Assembly: GCA_017500935.1 (NCBI GenBank) | Contig: JAFVXW010000085.1 | Location: 1-64,000, forward strand | Source of the DNA: Lachnospiraceae bacterium | GTDB lineage: Bacteria > Bacillota > Clostridia > Lachnospirales > Lachnospiraceae | Direction of reading: 5' to 3' | Length of the DNA stretch: 64,000 nt | Part shown: piece after piece, positions 7,298-16,341 of the stretch | Numbering within the stretch: the first letter of the stretch is position 1 | How the letters are laid out: the number at the start of each line of letters is the position of its first letter | Made by a program: the position numbers and the translations under genes | The notes under the pieces: generated by a model | Databases searched by the model: none | What the model saw: the letters and a program-made list of their open reading frames with translations, nothing else | Told to the model about the DNA's origin: nothing

Positions 7298-9289
7298 TTA
7301 TATACTTAAGATTACCCCCTCAAAAGGTTTTATCTGCGGAATTGTAAAATACTGATACTCATTTCCTTCATAAGAAACGGTATGATCCGCCTGCAGAGTC
7401 TTTTCTCCCTCATACATTGTATATAACACTGCCGTATTCTTCTTCGTCCTCACTGCCACCGAAACTTCATACAGATCATCATTTCCTGTATTAAACTGCG
7501 TCACGCAAAGACGTCCGTCCCCGCAAAGAGTAATGTTATGTACTCTTTTATAATTATCCGTAAAGGAAGGAAGCGTTCCTTTTGACAGCCAGACAAACAG
7601 CCTGTTTAGCTGTATGGTCTTTTGGTAATCAGATACCCATTCAAACGGATAATACCCGGCGATACAGATTCTTCCGCCAAGCGCATTTTCAAACACGCCG
7701 CAGGCACAGTCACATAATACACGTTCATGATAATCGATCAGTCTTGAAAGTACCTGACATTTTGGTGACTGAGGGATCAAAGCGGTACTATTTCCAATAT
7801 TGAAAGCCTGACGGCAGTTACGAATGCCACCCACAATTTTTTCATTAAACGGATGCCCGATATATTGTTCCCTGGCATCCACCGGAATTTCCTCTCCTGC
7901 CTCAAAACCAAGCAGATCACCAAATCCTCTTGCCCACAGATAACGGAGTGCCAAAGCATCCATATATACGCCGCCGCTGAGGACTTTCAAAATCTCATCA
8001 TCATTCATAACAGCAGCAGCCTGACCGGTCAGCAGTGTTACCGGTGCATGTTCTTTGTGAAATGCCTGCGGAAGTCCAAAAAGAAACATTTCCCTGGCGT
8101 AAGCCGCATACATTCCGCCGTACATGGCAGAAAATTCGCCCTCCGGTACTGCTGCCTGTGAATCAATCCTCCATCCGGTGTGAATCCCTGTCGGTACCAG
8201 ATCAAAAAGCAGCTCCTGTTCTTTCCGGTAAAACGCAACAAGGCTATTGATCGCGCGCAAATGCGGAATAATAGTATCCAGAGATTCCTTCGTTTCCGAC
8301 GGCAGGATATTGAATGCTGCACCGCTGCATCCAACCGTCATGCTCATAGCCGCTTCCATAGCTGTCGATTTCGGTGTCTTTTTCAGCAGCTGATATGGGA
8401 AATTTTCAATTTCAGACTGTACAATCGTCACATACTCCGGAAGATAAGCATTCTGTCTCCCCAATTCTTCCTTTTTACTTACGATGCTGTCGTATGAAAA
8501 ATCATCATAGGCACCGCCGCCCGGTCTCCACATGATTTCATGTGTTCCTCCTGCCGACAGCGCCTGTGCATATCGGGCAAACTGATATCCTTCAAAATAT
8601 CGTTCACCTGTCATAAATCCAAGAGTAATATGCGGATCGATCGCATATACCGTGTCAGCGATCACGGCAAAAAGCTCACAAATAGCATCACTGTTATGAT
8701 CCAGCCATAATTTTCGCAATGCAGTATTGTTTTCATTAAGAGCCGCACGCAAAGTCTCTCTTGTATAAGTGAATCCATTTTTTTCATTAAAGGCCTTTAT
8801 ACAGCCATCACAAAAGCATCCATTTCCAATCGGCATATGTCCGTATCGTATATCATCATCGATCCAGATAAAATCCGGATGGGTGTTTGCCATCATGGTA
8901 TAACAGGGGACTATGTACTCTTTCAGTAACTTCCCGTTTCGCATGCAATAGCTGCCCTGACACACTTCTCCTTTGATATTGGTCATATAGGTATATTGAT
9001 CCTTCAGCCCTGCCCCCAAGTCTTCACAATGATGCCCGATCGTAGTCAGATGATTTATCCCTGCCGAAAATCCAGCCTCACGGATCATTTCCAGACGCTT
9101 TTCGATAATAGCCAGACGTTCTGCAAAAGTCTGCAGCGTCATCGGGATATGGGTTGTGGTGGTGAACAATGCCATCTGTGTGATTCCGCACGGATATTCG
9201 CCAAGCAGACGGAGCAAATGCTCAAGCTGATCCTCATGCAGCCAGTTTTCAACCGCGACACGAATCGAATGCAAATTTCTTTTTGTCAT
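7298..9289 (-). CDS. Unassigned glycoside hydrolase, TIM-barrel (GH42-like layout)
   Basis: The 663-residue protein is not one I can place in a numbered family. It starts with a barrel-like region holding paired acidic and aromatic motifs: FIWIDDDIRYGH followed by GCFCDGCIKAFNEKNG, a Cys pair placed as in GH42 beta-galactosidases, then a middle segment resembling a trimerisation (glutamine-amidotransferase-like) domain with GGVYMDALALRYL, and a C-terminal beta domain. The start at 9289 is chosen because AAGGAG lies 10 bases before it; an upstream in-frame start would overlap the preceding gene. It sits between two GH95-type genes and has no signal peptide. Role as a cytoplasmic glycosidase is inferred from fold and context only. 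Confidence 0.6.
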   Translation of the reverse strand: MTKRNLHSIRVAVENWLHEDQLEHLLRLLGEYPCGITQMALFTTTTHIPMTLQTFAERLAIIEKRLEMIREAGFSAGINHLTTIGHHCEDLGAGLKDQYTYMTNIKGEVCQGSYCMRNGKLLKEYIVPCYTMMANTHPDFIWIDDDIRYGHMPIGNGCFCDGCIKAFNEKNGFTYTRETLRAALNENNTALRKLWLDHNSDAICELFAVIADTVYAIDPHITLGFMTGERYFEGYQFARYAQALSAGGTHEIMWRPGGGAYDDFSYDSIVSKKEELGRQNAYLPEYVTIVQSEIENFPYQLLKKTPKSTAMEAAMSMTVGCSGAAFNILPSETKESLDTIIPHLRAINSLVAFYRKEQELLFDLVPTGIHTGWRIDSQAAVPEGEFSAMYGGMYAAYAREMFLFGLPQAFHKEHAPVTLLTGQAAAVMNDDEILKVLSGGVYMDALALRYLWARGFGDLLGFEAGEEIPVDAREQYIGHPFNEKIVGGIRNCRQAFNIGNSTALIPQSPKCQVLSRLIDYHERVLCDCACGVFENALGGRICIAGYYPFEWVSDYQKTIQLNRLFVWLSKGTLPSFTDNYKRVHNITLCGDGRLCVTQFNTGNDDLYEVSVAVRTKKNTAVLYTMYEGEKTLQADHTVSYEGNEYQYFTIPQIKPFEGVILSI

Positions 9290-9293
9290 AAAA

Positions 9294-11864
9294 TCAATAC
9301 TCCTTTTCGGTTCCAAGTTTGGCATTTCCTAAAAATTTCACATCCATGTTTCGTTCATAAACCCTTGTAACAGAGATCTTATCTGCATTTTTCGTTCTCA
9401 CGATGATCTGCTGTCCGGTATAAGTATCCAATGCGTAAACGCCAGCTTTTTCCGTCACTTCCAGTAACTCTTCGGTTTTGGCATCTGTAAACAGCAGTTT
9501 ACCGTTTACATGCTCTGCAGCCAGAGACATACTGCCGCCGCGGATACAGTCAATCCGCACTTCACATTCTCCATTCTGATATGCGGCTTCCACCAGACGT
9601 CCATCCATGGCTGCCAGTTTAAATGTTACCCCGGTTTCCTTGCGGATTGCCGGGAACAGCCGAATAACACCATCATAACTCTGCAAAAGCATTTCATTGA
9701 CTGCTGTTGCCAGAATTGGCAAAGTTTCATAATCAAAATGACGGAATTTCCAGGCAGGAGAGGTTGTCATTTCGCCGGTATTTAAGTTTCTCAATCTGTT
9801 CTTTTTAAAGAAACCGCTATTCGCACCGCCCTGCGCATTTCCTTCACCGGGATCATACGGTCCATAGGTACCAAAGCCCTGAGGGTAGATCATCCAGGTT
9901 GAAATTGTCTGTTCAAACTGCCGCTCCAGATATTCTGCCATTCCCATGCGCGCCAGATAGATCGGCATCATACACCAGCCCATACACATACCGTAATCTT
10001 CTGATTTCTGGTCCGTAATAACCTGCGGATGCAGACAGATACTGTTATAGATCAGTTTATAAAGATCGCTTTCTTTATCTTTGATCCCAATCATTCCGGA
10101 CGGAAACAAAGGTGCCATCTCCGTATCCGGAAAACCGTAATAACTTCTCTTGGGATTTCCAAAAGTCTTACGTACCTTTTGGTTTCCAAATACATTTTGC
10201 TCTACTCCCGGATCTGACAGCCCTTCTACATGCTGAGGATTACAGCCCGTACTTAACACCCGGTCGATCAACGGTTTTGTTCCTTTGCCGATTCCGTGAA
10301 GAAACTTACCGTTTTTATCCAGTTCATCCTCCAAAAATTCTGCCGTCTGATAAGGCACGTGCTTTTCCAGGCGATCCCGATACTCTTTGGCTTCCTCTTC
10401 TGATAAATAGGGAAGCAGCGTCGTAAACAATGCCCTGATCATAGCCAGGTCAGTGATACTGTCATCCACCAAAAATATCGGTGACTCATATCCTTCTGTA
10501 CTGTAAATATGATAATAGCCGTCAGCCGCCATTTTTAACTGATCCATATAAAATTCCGCGGTTTTGTACATCACCGGGAGCGCCGACTCTTTCAGGAAAT
10601 TTTCATCTCCGGTATAACGATAGTGCCGATACATTCCAAGTGCAATTTGTGCACCACAGGTACAGTTATCCTTCGTTGAAGGATTGAGACGCCCTTTCCA
10701 GTCACTGACATCTGTATAAAAAGCTCCCTTGCTGTGTTTGATATTTCTGGCAAATTCCTGTGCCAAAGGAAGCTGTCCGGCACGAAAATCATAATACGGC
10801 TTCATAAGCTCCGCATGATTGGCCGCTTCCATAGGAAACGAAGAAAGCTGCATATTATAATGGAAAAAACAGTTCCAGGGTAGATGATCATGAAATGCTC
10901 CCCAAACACCATTCCAATTATTTGCCGGGTATTTTCCCTTGGATTGACTGTTTGCATAATACAGACACAAATACCAGAGATTTTCCAGATAATCCTGTTT
11001 TTCCGGCAGGGAAACATAAGATTTCTCCCAGAAATCTTCCCACACTTTTGTATGTTCCCTGTAAATCTCTTCTGCTCCTGCTGCCTCTGCATCCCGGATC
11101 TGTTTTAATGCTTCCGCTTTTGCCTGATCAAGCGACTCTTCCGACACTGCAACTGTAATATAATAATCCTGTTTTACAGACTCTGTACCCGCAAAATTTG
11201 TCTCCAATCCATGTGAACCGGTAACCTTCTGCTCATACCCGGTTCCTGCAGCCGCTTTTACGGCGATGCAAAAATTGTTTCCTCTCAGTTTCTGTGCGAT
11301 GCACATACAGCCGTCTTCCAAAAAGCTTTCTGTCCCGTCAAGTCCGATCGAGGTATCATCCCGAAACTGTGAATACCAGTACATGAAGGTGCGGCTTCCC
11401 CAACGGCTTAATTCTGCCCGTACAGGCATTACTTCCTGATATTTCATATCAATACTTAATACCGTTACATTCTGTTTTTCCGAAGAAAATGCCCTGATCT
11501 TCGTTTTCGCAAATGGTGTTTCCCCATCAATACAGGCAGACGCATCTGCCAACGACAGCCTTGCTTCAAAACGATTCTGATAAATTGTCTCAAATACCGG
11601 TGCATGAAAACAGATATCCAGTTTTGCTCCATTGAGGCATACTGCGGCTGTCTCGCAGGTTCCCTGACAATATGTTTCTCCTTCAGCCACATCATCAATC
11701 AGGTCAGTGTGATTGATCTGCACATGCAGAGTGTCTTCCGACAGCCATAACAGGCAGCCGCTGGACCCGTTTCCGATCGGAAGCCCGTAGGAAAAGTCAC
11801 AGACCGGAGCCCTGAAAACTACATCATGATGTGCAAGGATTTTTCTCATTTGAATGCTGTCCAT
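9294..11864 (-). CDS. GH95-like (alpha/alpha)6-barrel glycosidase
   Basis: This 856-residue protein begins like GH95 enzymes (SYGLPIGNGSSGCLLWLSED) and ends with ETLPILATAVNEMLLQSYDG and VIRLFPAI, the GH95-type barrel end. In between, the water-activating region reads HYNMQLSSF rather than the GH95 consensus, and overall it is closer to the DUF5703-type relatives. It is probably a glycosidase with a different linkage preference from its neighbour at 4617-7073. AGGAGG lies 6 bases before the ATG, and it is the first gene of the minus-strand row, divergent from the AraC gene at 12037. No signal peptide. Family call is by pattern; substrate is unknown. Confidence 0.7.
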   Translation of the reverse strand: MDSIQMRKILAHHDVVFRAPVCDFSYGLPIGNGSSGCLLWLSEDTLHVQINHTDLIDDVAEGETYCQGTCETAAVCLNGAKLDICFHAPVFETIYQNRFEARLSLADASACIDGETPFAKTKIRAFSSEKQNVTVLSIDMKYQEVMPVRAELSRWGSRTFMYWYSQFRDDTSIGLDGTESFLEDGCMCIAQKLRGNNFCIAVKAAAGTGYEQKVTGSHGLETNFAGTESVKQDYYITVAVSEESLDQAKAEALKQIRDAEAAGAEEIYREHTKVWEDFWEKSYVSLPEKQDYLENLWYLCLYYANSQSKGKYPANNWNGVWGAFHDHLPWNCFFHYNMQLSSFPMEAANHAELMKPYYDFRAGQLPLAQEFARNIKHSKGAFYTDVSDWKGRLNPSTKDNCTCGAQIALGMYRHYRYTGDENFLKESALPVMYKTAEFYMDQLKMAADGYYHIYSTEGYESPIFLVDDSITDLAMIRALFTTLLPYLSEEEAKEYRDRLEKHVPYQTAEFLEDELDKNGKFLHGIGKGTKPLIDRVLSTGCNPQHVEGLSDPGVEQNVFGNQKVRKTFGNPKRSYYGFPDTEMAPLFPSGMIGIKDKESDLYKLIYNSICLHPQVITDQKSEDYGMCMGWCMMPIYLARMGMAEYLERQFEQTISTWMIYPQGFGTYGPYDPGEGNAQGGANSGFFKKNRLRNLNTGEMTTSPAWKFRHFDYETLPILATAVNEMLLQSYDGVIRLFPAIRKETGVTFKLAAMDGRLVEAAYQNGECEVRIDCIRGGSMSLAAEHVNGKLLFTDAKTEELLEVTEKAGVYALDTYTGQQIIVRTKNADKISVTRVYERNMDVKFLGNAKLGTEKEY

Positions 11865-11916
11865 GTGTTTCCTCCTAATCGTATTTCACATTTTTCTGCC
11901 ATTTATTCTTGTCCTT

Positions 11917-11945
11917 ATTATAACTTTCTTTTTCTGGATAATTCT
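11917..11945 (-). promoter_or_regulatory. Probable activator-dependent promoter of the glycosidase row
   Basis: A perfect TATAAT (11922-11917, minus strand) has no recognisable -35 at 17 bases (AGAATT). A good -10 with a poor -35 next to a divergent AraC gene fits activation by that regulator. Confidence 0.45.
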
Positions 11946-11975
11946 GTTTTTTTAGTGCAGAAAACAACAATTTTA

Positions 11976-12004
11976 TGTACAAAACTATTCTTTTGTCTTA
12001 TAAT
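11976..12004 (+). promoter_or_regulatory. Promoter of the second AraC gene
   Basis: TGTACA (11976-11981) and TATAAT (11999-12004) are 17 bases apart and lie 33 bases before the gene's start codon. Confidence 0.6.
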
Positions 12005-12036
12005 CAGCTTGTGATCGATGAAAGGAAAAACTGCCT

Positions 12037-12867
12037 GTGAAATATTTTCAATCCCACCTTACCTGCATGAAAAATAACGAGATCACCATTGATCTCCCAT
12101 CCGGTTATCCAAATTCTGAATATCCCAACAGTGACGATTTTGGATATCATGACTTTTATGAAATTGAGTTTTTTCTGGAAGGTGAAGGTATTCATTATCT
12201 GAACGCCATCCCTTATAAGATTTGTCCCGGCTATTTTTATCTGTTGTTTCCAGGTGACTATCACCGCATGCAGATTCCCGAAGACAAGTATTATCACTTT
12301 TACAATTTAAAATTCACTCTCCCTGCATCGAATCCGGAATTAATGCAGGAAATCAGAAAATATCCCGGACCCTGCAGCGTCTATCTGTCCCCGGATCAGA
12401 TACCCCTTATGGAGAAGGAATTTTTTCTTTTACATTCAGGACTCCGCGACAGAAAATATTCTGACCGTCTTGCCGGCAACATCGTGGAACGTATCTGTAT
12501 CCTGCTTTTGGATTTTTTAAGCAGCAGAACCGATAACGTGCAAAGTTCCCCGGTAGATCGCCGCATTTTCCTGATCATCGATTACATTGAAAAAAACTAC
12601 ACTCATGAAATTTCTCTTGCTGAACTTGCCAGGATAGCGGATCTTTCTGAAAATTATCTTGGGATCTTTTTCAAAAAAATAACCGGAACAAAGCTGACAG
12701 AATATATCAACCAGCAACGTATCCTGCATGCCATCCAACTGTTGGGAAATACCAATATGTCTATTAAGGAAGTGGCATATCACACCGGTTTCGGTTCCCC
12801 CGAATATATGTCACGAATTTTTAAAAAGCATAAATTTTCTACACCGAAATCTTATCAGATACGTTAG
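12037..12867 (+). CDS. AraC-family transcriptional regulator
   Basis: The 276-residue protein has an N-terminal cupin (about 20-130: FFLEGEGIHYLNAIP, YLLFPGDYHRM) and a C-terminal AraC double HTH (about 175-275) with SLAELARIADLSENYLGIFF and the end motif IKEVAYHTGFGSPEYMSRIF. It starts with GTG; GAAAGGA lies about 10 bases upstream, and the next ATG (12067) lacks such a site. It is divergent from the five-gene glycosidase row, so it is the likely sugar-responsive activator of that row. The cupin would bind the inducer, whose identity is not visible. Confidence 0.9.
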   Translation: MKYFQSHLTCMKNNEITIDLPSGYPNSEYPNSDDFGYHDFYEIEFFLEGEGIHYLNAIPYKICPGYFYLLFPGDYHRMQIPEDKYYHFYNLKFTLPASNPELMQEIRKYPGPCSVYLSPDQIPLMEKEFFLLHSGLRDRKYSDRLAGNIVERICILLLDFLSSRTDNVQSSPVDRRIFLIIDYIEKNYTHEISLAELARIADLSENYLGIFFKKITGTKLTEYINQQRILHAIQLLGNTNMSIKEVAYHTGFGSPEYMSRIFKKHKFSTPKSYQIR

Positions 12868-12901
12868 ACCAAATATCCGTATCCGATACCGCAAAAAAGA
12901 G

Positions 12902-12950
12902 GTAAAAAAAAATCGAGTATTCATAACCAAGTATGTTATGAACACTCGAT
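12902..12950 (-). terminator. Intrinsic terminator of tRNA-Leu
   Basis: On the minus strand ATCGAGTGTTCATAAC pairs with GTTATGAATACTCGAT across a 7-base loop, with one mismatch, and is followed by nine Ts. It begins directly after the tRNA. Confidence 0.85.
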
Positions 12951-12954
12951 ACAA

Positions 12955-13035
<81 letters not shown>

Positions 13036-13093
13036 TATTCCGGGCGCATCTGCATGCGCCCGTATTCCACAGCCTGATCAAGACTGCCTGTTT

Positions 13094-13123
13094 ATTATAC
13101 ACAACACCTTACTGCTGCGTCAA
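13094..13123 (-). promoter_or_regulatory. Promoter of tRNA-Leu
   Basis: On the minus strand TTGACG (13123-13118), 18 bases, then TATAAT (13099-13094). It starts right after the stop codon of the MORN gene. A GC-rich hairpin (13042-13061, GGGCGCAT arms) lies between promoter and tRNA and would be removed with the 5' leader. Confidence 0.7.
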
Positions 13124-13127
13124 GCTG

Positions 13128-14249
13128 TTATTCCAGAAGCTGTGTGATACCTCTGTCCTTATTGTCCCTGACTGCCAGCCACAGATAATGATCCTCGTCT
13201 TTGCTGTTGCGGCAGACGGGAACCTCAATTTTGTTGGTTCCGGAGCCGTAGGGACTCCAGATACCCATATCGGCCAGACCGTTCCATTCTTCCTGCGTGC
13301 CATTATTGTCAAGAGTGGTCAGATACATCTCTCCGCTGTAAAGACCGTCTTTAAAGGTTCCGATCACGTTCTGGATATAATAACCGCTTTCTGCCGCCTG
13401 ACTCATGTTCAGGTCTACATGCTCCTGCCCGAAACCGTTGGGAAGGTCATTTGCCCATTCACCCATGTACATATGTACCTGATAGGCACGGTCGGAAACC
13501 GTATCATTGTCGTAATAGACATATTTCTTAAACCATTCGCCCTGTCCCTGGCGCTTGCCGTCTGCCCAGCTGCCATAATAGTATTCGTGATCTGCATAGA
13601 CTGCAAGGCCAATGCCGTGGGGCTGACCGGATGCATTCCGCTCCCCGTAATAGTAAAAAGTATTCTGATCCACAATGCTGTCTGACATCTTCCGGTACCA
13701 TGCCAGCCCCGCCAGATCTTCCACTGCTTCCATATGTCCTTCTTCCCAGTAAGCAGCCATTTCCACAAGCATCTCCTCGTTGGTCTTTTTCACACCTTCG
13801 ATGCCTGCGTAAGGGTTATTGCTGCTGACAGAGCCTTCCGGAATCTTCCAGTCTGCAGGGATAGAGGCAACATTTTCTTTTTTCTCTGCGATCTTGTTCT
13901 CAGAAATCTGTGTTTCATGATCCTGGAAGATCACATTCTTATTTTTTGCGGTATCGATCTCCAGTGTTTGCTTACTGCTGTCACTTTCGTTTTCCTTTAC
14001 CTGTGCTGTATTCTCTGTTTTTGCCGTCTCCTCTGTTTTGGCAAAATCCCCTGCATCCGCCTCCTGTGTCTGCGTCATACCGTCTTCTGCCGTTTCCTCT
14101 GTCTGTGTATAGGAAACAGTCTCTGCAGGAATCTCCTGCTCCCGCTGTTTATCCCGCATAGACAGACGCACTGCACAAATAATAATGATCATAACCAGAA
14201 AAAGAGCGATGGCCGCAACCGGTATCAGGTCTTTTTTCTTTTCATCCAT
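13128..14249 (-). CDS. Membrane-anchored MORN-repeat protein
   Basis: The 373-residue protein has a short cytoplasmic start (MDEKKKD), one membrane helix (about 9-28), a long Glu/Thr-rich low-complexity linker (about 35-130) and an extracytoplasmic C-terminal half with MORN repeats such as YYGSWADGKRQGQGEW and YMGEWANDLPNGFGQE. MORN repeats form an elongated beta sheet that usually binds lipids or proteins; no enzyme motif is visible. GGAGG lies 7 bases before the ATG. It stands alone, divergent from the LtaS-like gene, with the tRNA downstream. Function unknown; a surface scaffold is a guess. Confidence 0.75.
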   Translation of the reverse strand: MDEKKKDLIPVAAIALFLVMIIIICAVRLSMRDKQREQEIPAETVSYTQTEETAEDGMTQTQEADAGDFAKTEETAKTENTAQVKENESDSSKQTLEIDTAKNKNVIFQDHETQISENKIAEKKENVASIPADWKIPEGSVSSNNPYAGIEGVKKTNEEMLVEMAAYWEEGHMEAVEDLAGLAWYRKMSDSIVDQNTFYYYGERNASGQPHGIGLAVYADHEYYYGSWADGKRQGQGEWFKKYVYYDNDTVSDRAYQVHMYMGEWANDLPNGFGQEHVDLNMSQAAESGYYIQNVIGTFKDGLYSGEMYLTTLDNNGTQEEWNGLADMGIWSPYGSGTNKIEVPVCRNSKDEDHYLWLAVRDNKDRGITQLLE

Positions 14250-14390
14250 AAGTTTACCTCCATTATATTAGAGTTATTGTAGCATACGCTTTCCATTTTT
14301 CCCATATGATTTTTCTTAAGAAAAACGAAAGACCGCTTCCTTTTTTTATCTATATGCGTAAAATACAGGTATCATCACATCGTCTGTGAC

Positions 14391-14420
14391 TTGACATCAA
14401 AAGTTACGCTGATTTATGAT
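14391..14420 (+). promoter_or_regulatory. Promoter for the LtaS-like / YfhO-like pair
   Basis: TTGACA (14391-14396), 18-base spacer, TATGAT (14415-14420), 56 bases before the start codon. It is one of the closest matches to consensus in the window. Confidence 0.75.
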
Positions 14421-14476
14421 ACTTTTTATATGGAATATTCTTTCCTGTACGATCAGCCATTATACCAAGGAGAACT

Positions 14477-16336
14477 ATGAGCAGCAGAAACCGAAAACTG
14501 ATTTCCCAAAATGACATAAAAATACCCCGCCGGTCTTTTCGCCAGCCGTTGTTAAAGTTTATCAAAAAATTACCGCAATTTTTATCTATCCTGTTCCTTT
14601 TTTTATGCCCGATCGCCGACTTTTTACTGCTGGAAGCCTATTCCCATGATCCCTTTGAGACCATGAAAGCAGTCCCGATCGTCATGAATATCGTTTTATT
14701 TGAGCTTTTGTCCCTGTTTTTGCTGGCACTTACATCTAGCATCAGGATCAGCCTTTTGATTGAAACAGTCTTTTGCGCCCTTTACGGACTCATCAATTAT
14801 TTTGTGCTGGAATTTCGCGGTACCCCCATCCAGCCCTGGGATCTGCTTTCGGTCAAAACCGCTGCCAGCGTTGCTGAGCATTACACATATTCACTGGACA
14901 AAAATGCGGCCCTGACACTGGCCGGATTTGTACTGCTGGCTGCTGCAGCTTTTTTTACAAAGGGCCGTATGAAAAGCTTACGCCTGCGACTGGCCGTTTT
15001 TGCCTTATGCGGTCTGGCTTTGTTTGGATATACCAAAATGCTGCATAACGAAACCATTGTACAGACCAGACTGCGCCTGTATGACAAACTCTTTACCCCC
15101 ACTGCCATTCAGAAAAAAAACGGTACTCTGACTGCTTTTTTAATGGAAACCCAGTATATGAATGTCCAGAAGCCCGAAGATTATGACAAAGAAGAGGCCA
15201 AATCCCTGCTTTCTTCTTACGATTCCTCAGCTTTACAGGACACCGCTGCACAGACACAGCCCAATATCATTGTCATTATGAATGAGGCGTTTTCAGATCC
15301 CGCTGTTTTGGGTGAATTTGAAACCAACAAAGACTACATGCCCTTTGTGCGCAGTATGCTTTCCGGTGCCGAAAACACGATTTCCGGTCACATGTACGTT
15401 TCTGTCAAAGGCGGCAACACCGCCAACACGGAATTTGAATATCTGACCGGTTCTTCCATGGCATTTCTGCCCTACGGCAGTGTCCCTTACCAGCAGTATA
15501 TTCATGACAGCCTGCCGACGATGGTCTCCCATCTGTCAGACCTTGGCTACCGCACGGTTGCCATGCATCCTTACGGTGCTTCCGGCTGGGAACGCGACCA
15601 GGTATATCCGCTGCTTGGTTTTGATGAATCCTACTTTCTCAACCACTACAAGGACGCTGCCCGCGTGCGCAAATATATCAGCGATGAAGGCGATTATGAA
15701 AAGCTGATCCGGCTTTTTGAAGAAAAAAAAGACGGCGAACCGCTCTTTTTATTCAATATCACCATGCAGAACCACTCCTCCTACAGCGACTGGGCAGATT
15801 ACGACAACTTTACACCTGATATTACGGTAAACAACTCTTCCTCCAAACTCCTGCCCGCATATCTTTCCCTGATCCATCTTTCCGATCAGGCCATTGAAAA
15901 GCTGATCGGGTATTTTTCACAGCAGGAGGAAGACACGGTTGTGGTGTTCTTTGGAGACCATCAGCCCACAGATTCCATTGTGAATCCGGTTTTAAAGCTC
16001 CATGGAAAAAGCTGTGCAGAGCTGTCCGAGACAGAAGAAGCAGAGCGTTTTAAGGTTCCGTTCTTTATCTGGGCCAATTATGATATCGAAGAAAAAACCA
16101 ATCTGGAGAGCAGCCCCAATTACCTTGGCTTAAAAACTCTGCAGACAGCCGGACTTTCGCTGCCTGCCTATTATTCCTTCCTTGCCGGTCAGGAACAGTC
16201 TGCCCCGGTTGTCAGTGCTTCTGCCGTAAAACTCTCTGACAATACCCTGACAGATGCCAAAGAACAAAAAGATCTGCTCAATTCCTACCAGACCCTGCAG
16301 TATTATCTGCTGTTTGATCACAAAGAAAAGGAGTGA
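14477..16336 (+). CDS. LTA synthase-family membrane sulfatase/phosphotransferase
   Basis: The 619-residue protein has about five N-terminal membrane helices (to about 200) and an extracellular sulfatase-fold domain (about 260-570). It carries NIIVIMNEAFSD, the nucleophile region GGNTANTEFEYLTG with the catalytic Thr, and the metal-binding FFGDHQPT. Family members (LtaS, and phosphoglycerol transferases) move glycerol phosphate or a similar group from a lipid donor to a surface polymer. AAGGAG lies 4 bases before the ATG. The stop codon is 5 bases before the next gene's start, so the two are co-transcribed. Which polymer it modifies is not clear. Confidence 0.85.
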   Translation: MSSRNRKLISQNDIKIPRRSFRQPLLKFIKKLPQFLSILFLFLCPIADFLLLEAYSHDPFETMKAVPIVMNIVLFELLSLFLLALTSSIRISLLIETVFCALYGLINYFVLEFRGTPIQPWDLLSVKTAASVAEHYTYSLDKNAALTLAGFVLLAAAAFFTKGRMKSLRLRLAVFALCGLALFGYTKMLHNETIVQTRLRLYDKLFTPTAIQKKNGTLTAFLMETQYMNVQKPEDYDKEEAKSLLSSYDSSALQDTAAQTQPNIIVIMNEAFSDPAVLGEFETNKDYMPFVRSMLSGAENTISGHMYVSVKGGNTANTEFEYLTGSSMAFLPYGSVPYQQYIHDSLPTMVSHLSDLGYRTVAMHPYGASGWERDQVYPLLGFDESYFLNHYKDAARVRKYISDEGDYEKLIRLFEEKKDGEPLFLFNITMQNHSSYSDWADYDNFTPDITVNNSSSKLLPAYLSLIHLSDQAIEKLIGYFSQQEEDTVVVFFGDHQPTDSIVNPVLKLHGKSCAELSETEEAERFKVPFFIWANYDIEEKTNLESSPNYLGLKTLQTAGLSLPAYYSFLAGQEQSAPVVSASAVKLSDNTLTDAKEQKDLLNSYQTLQYYLLFDHKEKE

Positions 16337-16341
16337 TCCTG

